64,000 nucleotides of DNA. Origin: Nilaparvata lugens (Eukaryota; Arthropoda; Insecta; Hemiptera; Delphacidae). The stretch is taken from positions 12,616,660-12,680,659 of the forward strand of contig NC_052510.1 of the NCBI RefSeq assembly GCF_014356525.2, read 5' to 3'. Below are positions 33,336-45,180 of the stretch, piece by piece; the first letter of the stretch is position 1, and every line of letters begins with the position of its first letter. Made by a program: the position numbers and the translations under genes. The notes beneath the pieces are model-generated. The model was given only the letters and a program-made list of their open reading frames with translations. It ran no database searches and was not told where the DNA came from.

Positions 33336-34031
33336 TAGTCCAGTCACTATATACTTTGGTGCATGCAATTTATATTGTAGTTCAGATTTTTTAATATGTT
33401 ATTTGGGTACATAAGAGAAGTCCAGAACCAATTTCTTCATACAAAATTTCCTTTAATACAGGATGGCCCAAAAACCTCGTATTTTCGGCTCATTTTCCAG
33501 TTTTCAGCTATTTCTGCCAAATCTCGTAATCGGACAGAAAAATTTCCTCTTGCCTTTTTTCTAGAATATGAAATTCTGTATAAAATGAGATCATTAGGAA
33601 CTGTCTATCTCCAATGAGTACTGAGTTATGATTTTTAAAAAATGAGTAAAATTTGAAGAGAGAATAAATTTTTGATGAATTTTAGATTTTCAATGTATGA
33701 TTCAAAATCTCTCTGGGCGTATTTTTGTGCTCTACAATCTGAGATCAGGTAGAGGCGTAGAGCGCTCTATCTCATTTTATACAGAATTTAATATTTTAGA
33801 AAAAAGAGCAAAATTTTTCTGTCCGATTACGAGATTTAGCAGAAATAGCTGGAAAATGAGTCGAAAATACGAGGTGTTTTTGGCCACCCTGTATCTAGCA
33901 CAAGGAAATTTTTGCTTGAAGAAATTGGTTCTGGACTTCTCTTATGTACCCAAATAATATATTGAATAATCAGAACTACAATATAAATTGCAAGCACACC
34001 CCCCTTTTCTATGTCTATATTGACTGGACTA
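33336..34031. mobile_element. Foldback element, ~696 bp, long inverted arms
   Basis: Starts TAGTCCAGTCACTATATACT and ends TATTGACTGGACTA. Left arm about 33336-33600 and right arm about 33765-34031 are imperfect inverted repeats that both include GGTACATAAGAGAAGTCCAG, a GATGGCCCAAAAAC/TGGCCACCCTGTA block and ATCTCGTAATCGGACAGAAA. The two outer ends differ slightly (one has GCATGCAATTTATATTG, the other a GGGGGGTGTGCTTGC version). The loop is about 33610-33765. A TA duplication would fit if the element is counted from GTCCAG to CTGGAC. No transposase: the frames at 33396-33617 and 33697-33957 are arms of the hairpin. Confidence 0.85.
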
Positions 34032-34064
34032 ATAACTCAACATGAGTTTGTTAGTCTGAACCCA

Positions 34065-34294
34065 GAACGTACTTGGAAACTAGGTAGTCAGTAAATTCAC
34101 TTTTATGATATATACCTTTGTTGGGTTTGTATTATATCTGTTTCTGTACATATACAGAGATAATAAGCTTTAGCATCAAATGATGAGAAGTGAAATGCGC
34201 GTGTTCGTGGGCAATAAGTCTGTACACACGTCAGTTTGTTTGTTGTATATATTTAGGACGTACTTTGAAACTAGGTAGTCAGTAAATTCACTTT
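34065..34294. repeat. 39-bp direct repeats flanking a MITE end
   Basis: GAACGTACTTGGAAACTAGG continuing GTAGTCAGTAAATTCACTTT at 34065-34103 and, with two differences, at 34256-34294. Between them lies a right-hand end of the AGGTGCGTAC family (around GCGCGTGTTCGTGG at about 34197-34211, ending GTCTGTACACACG). Confidence 0.75.
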
Positions 34295-34320
34295 GCTATA
34301 CCCATGTTATGAACTTGTAA

Positions 34321-34360
34321 AGGTGCGTACAGACTTATGCGTACCACGAAAACGTTATAA
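34321..34360 (+). mobile_element. Left end of an AGGTGCGTAC-family MITE
   Basis: AGGTGCGTACAGACTTATGC directly follows TAA (34318-34320) and continues GTACCACGAAAACG. I find no matching right end downstream, so it is a truncated copy. Confidence 0.6.
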
Positions 34361-35170
34361 CACAAAACCAGTAAGATACAGATTAAATAAGCATAGCACC
34401 AGCTATTGGTTTATGTGTTCCTCAAACGCTTTTTACTAAATGCTCAGAGTCAATTGAATATAGTTGGAAGCTGGTAGTTGATTGTATCAATATTTATTTC
34501 ACTTAAGCTTTTTCTTGTACCATTAAATATTCATTAGGAGGCTGGAAAAACGGGCATTGACAGTTTATAAACAGGATAATTCCAACTTGTGCAGTTGTAA
34601 ACTAGCTGTTGTGTCCCAGTTTTCCAAGAGTGCACTTGTGATGGCGGAACTGTGAGTTATGTCTATTCAAAGACTTGATAGCATTCCAGACCAAGTTGAG
34701 ACGGATGATGGGTTGATGAATTCAATTCGAGTAGCAGCACTGAAAGCTTAGAGCAAACTATTAATTATTCTCACAAACTATCTCATCTAGAGAACCGGAG
34801 CTGTCTATTGATTTGTGTCAGACGCTCACTGTGGCAGATGATCTCGAATTAACCCATCAAACTTGAATGATCTGCAAACTGAATCATCTTAACCGACTCT
34901 ACAGTAGAAGAAGGAACAAGATGATGATGATGATGAGGAGTTACGAATTAGAGGAAGGGAATTTAGGAAATGATCAAGGAAAGTGAGTGGAATGGGAAAT
35001 AGAGGAGGGTTGGAGCATAGAAAATTGAAACAAATTGTTTTTACTCTGTGGTTGGAGGAAGAAGAAGGAGAATAAGATGAGGAAAGTGATGAAAACAAGG
35101 TAAGAGGAAATCAGTTGTGAAGATAATTAGGTTTTGAATGCTAAAGGGATGTAGAAGAAATATAAGAGAA
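34361..35170. other. AT-rich then purine-rich stretch
   Basis: No gene is recognised. Purine bias begins at about 34905, with a (GAT)n run near 34920-34936. Confidence 0.5.
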
Positions 35171-35541
35171 TGCTGATCAAGTGAACAAGGAAGGCGAGAA
35201 TGAATAAATTAAAAAAATAACGATGTGAAATAGATATATAACTGACTTTCATTCATTTATTTTATTTATTAGATCATTCAGAATTACACAACTCACAGAA
35301 AAGTACCACAGGCTGACGCCCAAAACTCTAAATAAAATTAATCAATGCTGATCAAGTGAACTAGGAAGGCGAGAATGAATAAATTAATAAGGGTAACGAT
35401 GTGAAATAGATAGATTTCTATCTATTATATATATCTATAGAATAGATAGATAGACTTTCATCCATTTATTTTATTTATTAAATCATTTAGAATTACACAA
35501 CTTACAGAAAAGTACCACAGGCTGACGCCCAAAACACTAAA
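35171..35541. repeat. Tandem duplication, ~175-195-bp unit
   Basis: Copy A about 35171-35340, copy B about 35345-35541. Shared segments include ATGCTGATCAAGTGAAC, GGAAGGCGAGAATGAATAAA and GTACCACAGGCTGACGCCCA. Copy B has gained an internal (GATA)-rich inverted block at about 35406-35452. A short purine-rich duplication also follows at about 35778-35836 (36-bp unit, TTTGAGAAGAAGTTCAATAA). Confidence 0.85.
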
Positions 35542-35836
35542 TAGGGAGGATAGAAGGAAATATCATTTGGAATAGAGGAATTATTGAAGCATCAGAGATA
35601 AGGTAGATTGGAGGTGAAGAGTAGAAGTGGAAGATGATGGATTAGAATAGAAAGTAAAGCTAGAGGAAATAGGGTGACCGGAGTGTATAAGGAGGGAGAG
35701 GGAAAATTATACGAACGGAGAAAAAAGAGCAAGCAAGGGTTAAAGGGAAAAAAGAAAATTAAGTAGATAAAGAAATTTGAGAAGAAGTTCAATAATGGAG
35801 TGTTAGAGATTTGAGAAGAAGTTCAATAATGGAGTG

Positions 35837-37080
35837 TTAAACAGGTAGGTAAAAGAAAAAAAGAGCAGATTCAGCAAAAGATAATGAAACTGGAGGATAG
35901 GATCTTCATCATAAATAAATTATGGATTAATATTTTTGTCATGATAATCTAAAGAAGAATAGGTCTAATTATTGAGAAATAGAAAACATTACCTGCTTGT
36001 GCTGACGTTACTACATGCATTCTATAAACATAACTTAGTTTACAAATTCCGAATCAGGAATTTTGTGGAAGTTGACAAAACTTCCACCTGGAGCGCTGAA
36101 GGTGTTTTTTGCAGTTTTGCTGTCCTATTTCGGAACTATAGTGAGGTCCATGTTATAATGGCAGTGGGTAAAGATAGGAGAATAGCGATGCCGATTCCCT
36201 GCATTGATTAATTATATTTCTACACTGTCAAAAACATAATAATTGGCATCGTTGAGGACCTAGAAAAGGATAGTACCACCGGCCTTGTCGAATGATAGAT
36301 AAGGATAGCAAAACCAAAGTTGATCGAATACTGTCATTATATCGTGGACCTTACTATAGGAAACATACTCGACTGTAAAGAAAACATATGGTTTCATTAC
36401 AGTAGAGTATGCTGTAATGAGAATAATATGTTTATTTGTTCTGCAAACAGCTGTTTACCGGATAGATTTCATGCATGGAAAACAGTTGAAATTGAATGAC
36501 TATGCCAAAAAATAGTGTACGTTACTTGAACGTGAATGTCTTTTGCAGTGCTCAAATGAAATTCTAGTAAGGCTCACGCCTCGACTAGAAACATCATTCT
36601 CGCCTGCAAAAGACCCCTTCCCATCCTTGTTACGTAAGATACTATTATTTGTGCGTTTGATAATAACAACGGGGTAAGACTAGGGAGAGGAAACTGAGAG
36701 GAGAGGTTTCAAAATGAATGAAGGAAACTCAGGAGGAAGGAACATGAGTAAAAAATGAAAAATAGGTGAGAGAAAATGCGAATGGAAAATAAGTAGTAGT
36801 GTATGGGGATTGTGTCAATGAACAAGAGACGGAAATAGAGAAATGAGAAGGAGTAATTGATAATGAAGAGAATGCAGGAGATAAGTTAGGGGTTGGGGAG
36901 GATTGAGTTGATGTTGTCGTAACTGAGTTGAAGCTGAACAATGAAATGGGGCAAATCACAAATCTGACTGTTCGCCAGTCACAAATGTCACAACATAAAT
37001 GGGTCAAGTCGGGAGCTACCAATCGATATTAGTGTAAGCCACTCACTTCATATTATCGTGTGTCGCAAACTATACAGACA
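35837..37080. other. Mixed AT-rich and purine-rich stretch
   Basis: No gene is recognised. The frame at 35972-36211 has no family resemblance. Purine bias covers about 36675-36900. Confidence 0.5.
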
Positions 37081-37108
37081 GTCTGCAGACTAATGTCACA
37101 TACTAAAC

Positions 37109-37703
37109 AGACTGTCTGCAGACACTATTTAGTCCCCAGACACAAGAATAAAAGTGTAGGTCGTGTATATTACATTAATGTACGTTCATACAGTGTATAA
37201 TATTGAACTAGGATCTCTGCAATACAGACTGTCTGCAGACACTCTTCAGACCTCAGACACAAAATGATGGTGTAGGTCGTATATATTACAGTAATGTACG
37301 TGCATGCAGCGAATAATATTGTGCTAAAACTAGGATCTCTGCAATACAGACTGTCTGCAGACACTCTTCAGACCTCAGACACAAAATGATGGTGTTGGTC
37401 GTGTATGTTACAGTAATGTACGTGCATGCAGCGAATAATATTGTGCTAAAACTAGGATCTCTGCAATACAGACTGTCTGCAGACACTCTTCAGACCTCAG
37501 ACACAAAATGATGGTGTTGGTCGTGTATGTTACAGTAATGTACGTGCATGCAGCGAATAATATTGTGCTAAAACTAGGATCTCTGCAATACAGACTGTCT
37601 GCAGACACTCTTCAGACCTCAGACACAAAATGATGGTGTAGGTCGTATACATTACAGTAATGTACGTACATGCAGAGAATAACTGTGCTAAAACTGGGAT
37701 CTC
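37109..37703. repeat. 122-bp satellite, five units
   Basis: Units start at AGACTGTCTGCAGACACT at about 37110, 37226, 37348, 37470 and 37592. The last four starts are spaced exactly 122 bp and the first is ~6 bp short. Units three to five are nearly identical, while the first is more diverged. Each unit carries the palindrome GTCTGCAGAC and a run TACGTGCATGCAGCGAATAA. An inverted fragment (CAGACAGTCTGCAGACTAAT) precedes the array at about 37075. The repeated minus-strand frames are the satellite read in different phases, since 122 is not a multiple of three. Confidence 0.95.
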
Positions 37704-38390
37704 TGTAATATTTATGTTCCTATGTATGAGGAGGGTGATTTACTTGAATTTAAGTACTAGGTTTGTGCAAGGGTGATAAAACGAATGGGAATGTAAAATT
37801 GAATGATTTTTAGTTTTTTAGATGAATTCCTAAAAAAGGTAAAAATTACTGACCTCAATCGTGGCTACAAGCCACTTATCCAATCATAAGGATCTACAAT
37901 GAATATTGTGCAGAGTGTAGGGTGTAGATTGATATATTGTGTAGAGTATGTAGATTGTGGAGATACAATGTAGATGTTATCTGAGTGCATCAGTGGAGAA
38001 ATTTCAGAGTTCTCGACGACCAAGTTGTTTTTCATTAGAACTCTTCCCCCACACACAGACTTGTCTATGTGGGGAAAATTCACAAGTGTTATATTATTTA
38101 TACATGTGTACTGTATTTGTAATGATTTTGTGAGTAAAACTCAATTTGAATTTGAAATTATTCTTATAAACAAATTTTGAAATTTGATTCACACAGACAT
38201 GTAATATAATAAATACAACACTACGAATTTAGTTTTATCATAAAATTGTAAGCATACATTAGTCAATAGTTTTTCCATTTACATATCTGTTTTATTATGT
38301 TTCACACTTGTTTTCTTGGTTCTTATTTTTTACTGGAAGTGAATTTTATTATCATGGCGATTCTGTTGCTTAAGCCGCCATTTTGTGACA
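37704..38390. other. AT-rich stretch, nothing recognised
   Basis: No gene is recognised. A 40-bp region of repeated GTGTAGA/GTAGATTG words lies at about 37912-37975. Confidence 0.5.
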
Positions 38391-38602
38391 CCGTTGAGCG
38401 GGAGGAGACTGTCTAGCTAGGCCAATGGCAGGCGTTCATGCCCTCGACCAATAGCAGTACTCGCCTACTAGTATAAATTCTGCTGCTCTTGTATTTAGTT
38501 TTAGTTTATCAGATTGACAATGGTGTAATAACCGAAACCGGTCTTTCTAATTATCAATAAATCAGTGGTTTTTTGACAATTTCTTAGTCTTTTTCATTCA
38601 AT
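38391..38602 (+). mobile_element. Promoter-like module plus dispersed 3' repeat (LTR-like)
   Basis: In order: GAGCGGGAGGAGAC, two CCAAT motifs (GGCCAATGGC at about 38420 and GACCAATAGC at about 38447), a TATA-type box (AGTATAAATTC, about 38469-38479), then about 35 bp later the 88-bp dispersed sequence shared with 24943-25030, including an AATAAA. CCAAT, TATA and polyadenylation signals in 200 bp is the arrangement expected in a solo LTR or the end of a retroelement. I cannot find matching target duplications. Confidence 0.4.
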
Positions 38603-41130
38603 GTAATATAATCACTCACACACATGTCTGATTGTTATTAGTTTTTCAAATTTTAAACCTCTCCAGTAAGCCTATAGAATTCTTCCAAACATTCTTCAAT
38701 TAAATTTCCTCTTCATTGTTCTGTAATAACTTTGAAAAATATTCTAACTTCATAATCCAGGTAAATTATCACGGGTACCCATCAAACTTGAAATTTGTTG
38801 TATGATCAATCATCTCTTCCAGATTCATGTTATTATAATACCAAATACATTTCAGCTATTTATAGAATGCAACAGTTATAATCTATATTTTTCTATGCTA
38901 ATACTCAGTCAAATGTACATTCCAACCTCTTTTTCATAGTACTACGTTTCTGCTCTTTGGTTTTTACTTTCATGCTCATGATCTCCAATTCACTTCCATG
39001 TTACAGCTGCACTCTGTCTCTGTAGTTATTACAATCATTTCCTCCAAAATGCGCTATCAAACCAACATTCAAATCCCACTCCTTGATATCAAAATTACGG
39101 CGTCCATCTGCCGATGTTACAATCGTCTGCCCCCAAACTATCCACTACATTTCCGTTGTTACTCTCTTGTTACGACAATGCTACAGTTCCGCTCTGCAGA
39201 GGCTACAATGATTGCAAATTCCCTATGCGTTCTCTATTTGCAGTCAAGTCCACGACATGTCTGGTTACCAGAATGCTTGAAGGGGGGTTAAAGGGGGGTA
39301 AGTAGAATGCTTGATGGGGTGTTACAGGTCGTGATAGCAGTAGTACTGATGGGGGTGGAGAGGAGGAGAGGGTTTTCTAGGTGTGTATAGGGTGTTAAAC
39401 TGCTAGACCATCCCTCTCTATTAAACCCCCTTGGGTGGAAGGGGGGTGTAGACCCAGAGGGATAGCAAGTTAACTGGTCCCAGAGGAGCAACCGTTGATC
39501 AAGGACAGGCAGAAGGAGAGGGAGTGTGAAGACGCTGACGGTGGAGGAGAGGGAGAAAATCAGAAGTAGTAGAAGGAGAGGGAGGAACAATTGATTTAGA
39601 GGAGGAGGAGGAGGAGGAGGAGTATATCACAGAGAAACAGAACTAGGGAATAGGAGTTGGAAATGATATGAAAAATAGACTAGTGGAATGAGGAATAGTC
39701 GAAGAAGATTATTATTGTTACGACGTGTTGAGAATGCGGAGAAAATAAGGAGAAGTAGAGCAGAAGTAGATGGAGAAGATGCAGAATGAGGATGAGAGGA
39801 GCGGAGGAATAAGAAGGAATAGAAGAGAAAAATATTTAAAATTTGTAGTAGCTAAATAAATAAATGTTTATTTTTCAAAAAAAAAATCTAAAACTACAAC
39901 ATCAATTACACAAAATATCAGAAAAATTACAATTACATACAATAATTAGTTTAGCTTTCATAGTGTGAGCCAAATTTATCACAGTAGAATATTTGTCAAT
40001 TATTGTGACAATAAAATCTCCTTATAGTTGATATTAACGTAACTAAATTCTAATTGTCACACTCTTCTATAAAAAACGTCACTATTATGACAAATTTCTC
40101 GGACTACCTTGAAAGTCAATATGGGTTGATATAAGTCAATAATGATATCAATACCGGCTGGCGATTGTTTAATCTACCCGTAAATGTGTGTTTGTATATA
40201 TTGAATTGTAACATATTTTAATATATCGTGTTAACATGAATTCTTCTATTCTATTTGTAATGATATAAATATAATTTTTTACATTTTCATGATTGATCGC
40301 CTCAATTCCTTACCACAAGTCTGATTTTCGATTATATTCTAATGCTCCACTCGGTTCACCCACAGCAATAGAGATATAAAACATCGTAGTCTTCAAATAG
40401 TAGCTGGAAAAGAAAGAGATTATCCCCATGAAACTAGAACTGAGCAACAAATCTCTTTGTCAATTGGTGTAGTGGCGGATTGAGAATGAAAGTCTGGTGT
40501 TCTGTATACATGGGGATCTAGCTCGCTCGTTTCAGGGCGGATTTATTTTTAGAGACACGGATGCCAATTAGGTACTAGTGAGGGATTTGTTTTTTCATCG
40601 CCATAAAAGGTTTTTAAGCCACAAAGGAAAGCTATTCCAGCCACTAATCCAAGTGACAAGTGAAACAGAAATAGAAACTGTGTATGAGAGAGAAATTGAA
40701 GAGAATGGCTGAAAAGAGGATTGAGGGAAGGGAGAAAGAGGAATTGAAGAATGAGATAAGAAAGGAAAATGAGAGAGGGAGGAAATAATATATTTTCTGT
40801 AAAAATGAAGACTTGAGAAAAAATTAAATATATAGAGGAAGTTGAGAAGTTTAGGTGGAGAAAATTAGTTGGAAGAGGAAGAGAGGAAGGAAATAGGAAG
40901 TGGAATTGTTACAAAGGAAGAAAAACGTGTCAAAAGAGATTCTAGTTTGGTACAAAGGTTGACAGTCACCTGACAATTATTATTGTAGGTTGTTGCTTTG
41001 AAAAAACGAAGAAATGTTGGAAAGGGTGAATAGATTGTCATGAAGAATGTAGGAAAGAGGAAATTGGTTAGGTTTAGAGGAGTTGGTCATGTATAGGAAT
41101 TTGGTTCCCTGTTTCCGGATGTATTGCATT
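38603..41130. other. AT-rich stretch with GAG-rich block
   Basis: No gene is recognised. At about 39270-39320 there is a small duplication around GAATGCTTGA and GGGGGGTTA/GGGGTGTTA. 39355-39835 is purine-rich, with a (GAG)n run at 39598-39621. The frames at 38998-39305 and 39288-39590 have no family resemblance. Confidence 0.5.
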
Positions 41131-41370
41131 ATTAATCTCTGATGTGTTACTTTTGGAACGAGTATTCCTCAAATTAATTAAAGTAATTAGTAAATAATTC
41201 ATATTATTAATCATTGCTGTTTTATAAAGACAGTTATTATATCAGTCAGCGTTCTAATAATCTCTGATTTGTTAACGTTTGGAAAGTAATTAATCAAAGT
41301 AATTAGTAAATAATTGACCTTATCAAATGATATTTTATAATTACAGTTATTGTATGAATCAGTCAGTTTT
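41131..41370. repeat. Tandem duplication, ~123-bp unit
   Basis: Copy A about 41131-41253, copy B about 41254-41370. Shared words: TAATCTCTGAT, AAAGTAATTAGTAAATAATT, ACAGTTATT and ATCAGTCAG. A third unit starts with TCTAATAATCCATCAGG and breaks off. Confidence 0.75.
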
Positions 41371-42041
41371 CTAATAATCCATCAGGTTTGAACTTCGTCT
41401 GTTCCCCTATAGTTTTCTATAGTTTAATGATTCTACTTCCAACTTGTTCCTCCTGATCCTCAACATGATAAAATCACAGAAATATTCTGTATAAATTATT
41501 ATCATTATCATTAGTTCTAGCTTCTATAGGATGAAATAGCTTTCTGGAAAGAATAATAATTATTATTTTGATCAATCGTCAGTATGCCTACTAAGAATTA
41601 GAATTCACTGAAATCAATCTATAAAAATCGCAGTGGAAAGTACAAAACTTTGACCTTGAAACACAATTCTATCGTTTCTCAAGGTTGGCAAAATAAATAA
41701 TAAATGGAAAGCCTACCATTTACTATGAATTATTTATCAATGAGGGAAAAACTGGGCCAGTCCCTAACTTCTTCTCTCCTAACTTGGACAGCTAACCGGA
41801 GTATGATAACTGCTATTGATTGTCTGATTGCCATGTAATTTATTCAGTGCCAATTGCAGGGACAACTGTGTTTGTCAGATCGGTCAATAATGTAGCAAAC
41901 CGTGGTGAGGCCCTTGGTCAGGTCAGCTGTCACAAACATTGCTGAGATATAATTTAGTGACATTTGTGCATGTTCCAAGACAGATAGTCCTTGAGATTGA
42001 GATGTATTTAGTCCTTGGCAAATAATACGTTATTATCTTGA
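41371..42041. other. AT-rich stretch, nothing recognised
   Basis: No coding, RNA or repeat feature that I can support. Confidence 0.55.
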
Positions 42042-42969
42042 TAGTCGAGTCAGTATAGACATAAAAAAGGGGGTGTGCTTGCAATTTATATTGTAGTTCT
42101 GATTTTTGAATATATTATTCGGGTACAGAAGAGAAGTCCAGAACCAATTTTTTCATGCAAAATTTCCTTGTGCTAGATACAGAGTGGCCCAAAAACCTTG
42201 TATGTATTTTCGTCTCATTTTTGAGTTTTCAGCTATTTCTGCCAAATCTCGTGATCGGACAGAAAAATTTGCTCTCACCTTTTTTTTAGCACGTAAAATT
42301 CTGAATGAAATGAGATCATAGGAAATACTGAAATGAAGTGCATCTAACGGGTGATTCTCATAGAACATAATTTCATTAACTTAGGTCATTGTGCGAAATA
42401 TCAATGTGAGGACAATGTAGTTGGTGATGATGGTTGAAGCTGAAAATAAGGTGTATTTCACAATACAAGGAGCATTGTTGTCAGGTGTACCTGGAAATCT
42501 ATATGAGATAGAGTGCTCTACCTGATCTCAGATTGTAGAGCACAAAAATACGCCCAGAGGGATTTTGAATTATACATCTTAATGGTAACAATCGGAAGAT
42601 ATTGTTGATAAAAAACTAAAATTCATCAAAATAGATTTTTTCTTCAAATTTCACTCATCTTTGAAAAATCATAAATCAGTACTCATTGGAGATAGAGATT
42701 TTCGAATAATCTCATTTTATTCAGAATTTTATAATCTAAAAAAAAGGCGAGGACTAACTTTCCTGTCCGATTACGAGATTTGGCAGAAATAGCTGAAAAC
42801 TGGAAAATGAGCGGAATATACGAGGTTTTTGAGCCACCCTGTACATAGCACAAGGAAATTATGCATGAAGAAATTGGTCCTGGACTTCTCTTATGTACCC
42901 AAATAATATATTAAAAAATCATAACTACAATATAAATTGCAGGCATCAATGTATATAGTGACTGGACTA
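42042..42969. mobile_element. Foldback element, 928 bp, opposite orientation to 33336
   Basis: Starts TAGTCGAGTCAGTATAGACA and ends TATAGTGACTGGACTA. Its arms match those of the element at 33336-34031. Both the end variants and the loop sequence (42505-42590, around CTCTACCTGATCTCAGATTG) are reverse-complementary to that copy, so the whole element is inverted. It holds about 180 bp (roughly 42325-42500, around GGTGATTCTCATAGAACATA) that is absent from the other copy. There is no transposase; the frames at 42106-42368 are hairpin arms. Confidence 0.83.
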
Positions 42970-43416
42970 TGAGGTTCATGATGGAAATGAAGCACAAAAT
43001 GAGATGAACCCTATGCTGTTGAATTGGAAAGTTTCATTATACTATGTCATAATATATTGTGCTAATACACAATAATAAGGTATGATCACATTGGACGCAC
43101 GTATGTGCTAGTGCACGTGGAAAACAAAATCTAGAAAGAGCCATTGAAACACGTTGTGACTTGTCTGTCGCTCCTCACACTGAGCGCCATAAACAAGTGC
43201 ACGCGTTCAATTTGAGTATTCCTTTGGATCTTTCCATATTCTGTTTCTCATGTGCACGCTTGGTCATGCATAGTCTGCATTTGCACATACTTGCATCTAA
43301 TGTGACCATACCCTCTTGTTAATTCAATACTACACTGATATTTCTGCTTGTCTAAAATATTTTCAAGTTGACTATCCTATGATATTAAGCAAGCAATTTC
43401 TGTATATCTGTTTATT

Positions 43417-43965
43417 GACCGAGCGAAGTGAGGTCTAAGATTCAAGTCGACGGTTTGGCATTTCTCTTAATGTTTGAATGTTTAAATGTTTATATGTTGC
43501 GCATTCACGGCGAAACGCGGTAATAGATTTTCATTAAATTTGACAGGTATGCTCCTTTTTTAATTGCGCGTCGACGTATATACAAGTTTTTTGGAAATTT
43601 TGCATTTCAAGGATAATATAAAAGGAAAAAGGAGCCTCCTTCATACGTCAATATTAGAGTGAAAATCAGACTATAGAATTATTCATCATAAATCAGCTGA
43701 CAAGTGATTACACAGATGTGTGTAGAAGCCAGTCTATTGCTGTATTTCCTTAAGGTCTATAGTTTCAATCAGGTACTTGTGGATGAGAATACTGTGTGAG
43801 GTCTACTGTTCACAGAACTACCAGTAGTGTATAAATCAAAATTCGGGGAAGAAACAGTTTTTGGCTGTCCTTCCCCAATCATTTTAATGAATTGAGTTAT
43901 GTTTATCAATAAATAAATAACGAGCAAAACTCGGTGCCCCGATATTAAATTAATATAACCTGCAA
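43417..43965. repeat. Probable dispersed repeat, unknown class
   Basis: Starts around GACCGAGCGAAGTGAGGTCT, contains TTCACGGCGAAACGCGG and GCGCGTCGACGTATATACAA, and ends with AACGAGCAAAACTCGGTGCC, where CGAG and CTCG can pair. The sharp borders, CpG words in an AT background and my recollection of similar sequence from planthopper genomes suggest a dispersed element, possibly Helitron-like because of the short terminal hairpin. There is no second copy in this window, so this is weakly supported. Confidence 0.35.
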
Positions 43966-44580
43966 AACTGTAGAAATCAATCTGAAAACAAACCAATCAT
44001 AACCTCATTGGAGCGCTAATGAAATTAGTACAGAAGATGTGGCTGGAGATATACGGTTTATTGTGTATTTTACAACAATGTAAAACAAATTAATTAATAC
44101 TGTATTCAATATTTCTATGATTGAATAAAAAAGACTAAGAAATTGTCAAAAAAATCGTCATTCATTCTATGATTATCTGTTGCAACAAAACCATGGTCGC
44201 ATTTCATTCTTTTATTGTATTTTCTTGTTTCAATTGTACACGTTTAATGGTTTACGCTGAAGAATCAAGTCTTTATTTTTTTCATAAGTTTCCAGCTCTA
44301 GATTAGGAATAAATCGCATGTCTTTACTCTGAAGTCTTTTTTGCAACTCAATTTTTCCAACTGAACTCCTTAGCGTGTATTTGACTAGTAATACTTTCCG
44401 AATCAAAATTTATGTTGGTTGTTTTTTCTTACATAATAAAGACTGATTCGATTTCGAGACAACACAGCTTAGCACTAACCTGCACAAGGTTTCAGCTATT
44501 GGTGGAAACAGTGGGAAAGCGTGGGGAATAGAAAACTGCTAGTTGTCGTGATATCTTCCTAAGGGCACCTCGATCTTTCC
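43966..44580. other. AT-rich stretch; reverse fragment of the ACCGGTC-type repeat
   Basis: 44120-44154 is the reverse complement of the end of the 38514-38602 repeat (ATTGAATAAAAAAGACTAAG and the following AAATTGTCAAAAA). Otherwise nothing is recognised. Confidence 0.55.
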
Positions 44581-45180
44581 GTGACCTTTTCCTTCATAAG
44601 GTACTCTTCCTCTTCCTCTTTCATCCTCCTCTTCCTCTTTCACCCTCCTCTTCCTCTTTCGCACTCTTTCTTCCTCCACCCTCCTTCTTCGACGCTTGTT
44701 TTATATTTATTCCTCATCTTCACATCATATACTTCGTGTTCTTCTTATCCTTCTTCTCCTCCTCCTTCTCCTTAAGCCTGCTCCTACTCTTTCTCCTCCT
44801 CTTTCTTCTTCTCCTCTTCCTTCTTTTTCCCATCCTCCTCTTAACGTTCTTCATTTTTTCTTTTTCTTTACCTTCTTCTCTTCCTTTTTTCGTCTTCGTC
44901 TTCATCTTCTTCAATTTTTTCCTTCACCTTTTCTTCTTCTGATTCTTCTTTTTTTATCCGTTTTATTCTCTTTTTCCTTTTCATCCTCTTCTTACTCTTT
45001 TCCTTCTTTTTCAAATTTTCCTCCTTCTCTTCCACCTCCCCCTCCATCAACCACTCCACCTACTCCTCCACTATCTCCTTTCCAATCAACTCCTCCTTTT
45101 CTCCACCTTTAGCTCCTAGTTGTCTTCCTCCCATCCTCCTCTCTCCCTTCTATTCTTCTTGTTACATTCTCTCTCTGCTC
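44581..45180. repeat. Pyrimidine-rich tract
   Basis: About 600 bp of TTC/CTC/CCT-rich sequence, with a small tandem repeat of CCTCTTCCTCTTTC units at about 44607-44665. All long frames here are compositional. Confidence 0.9.

Noticed and set aside
37170..37608. Three near-identical minus-strand frames suggesting a gene family
   Set aside because: They are the 122-bp satellite read in successive phases; the unit length is not a multiple of three.
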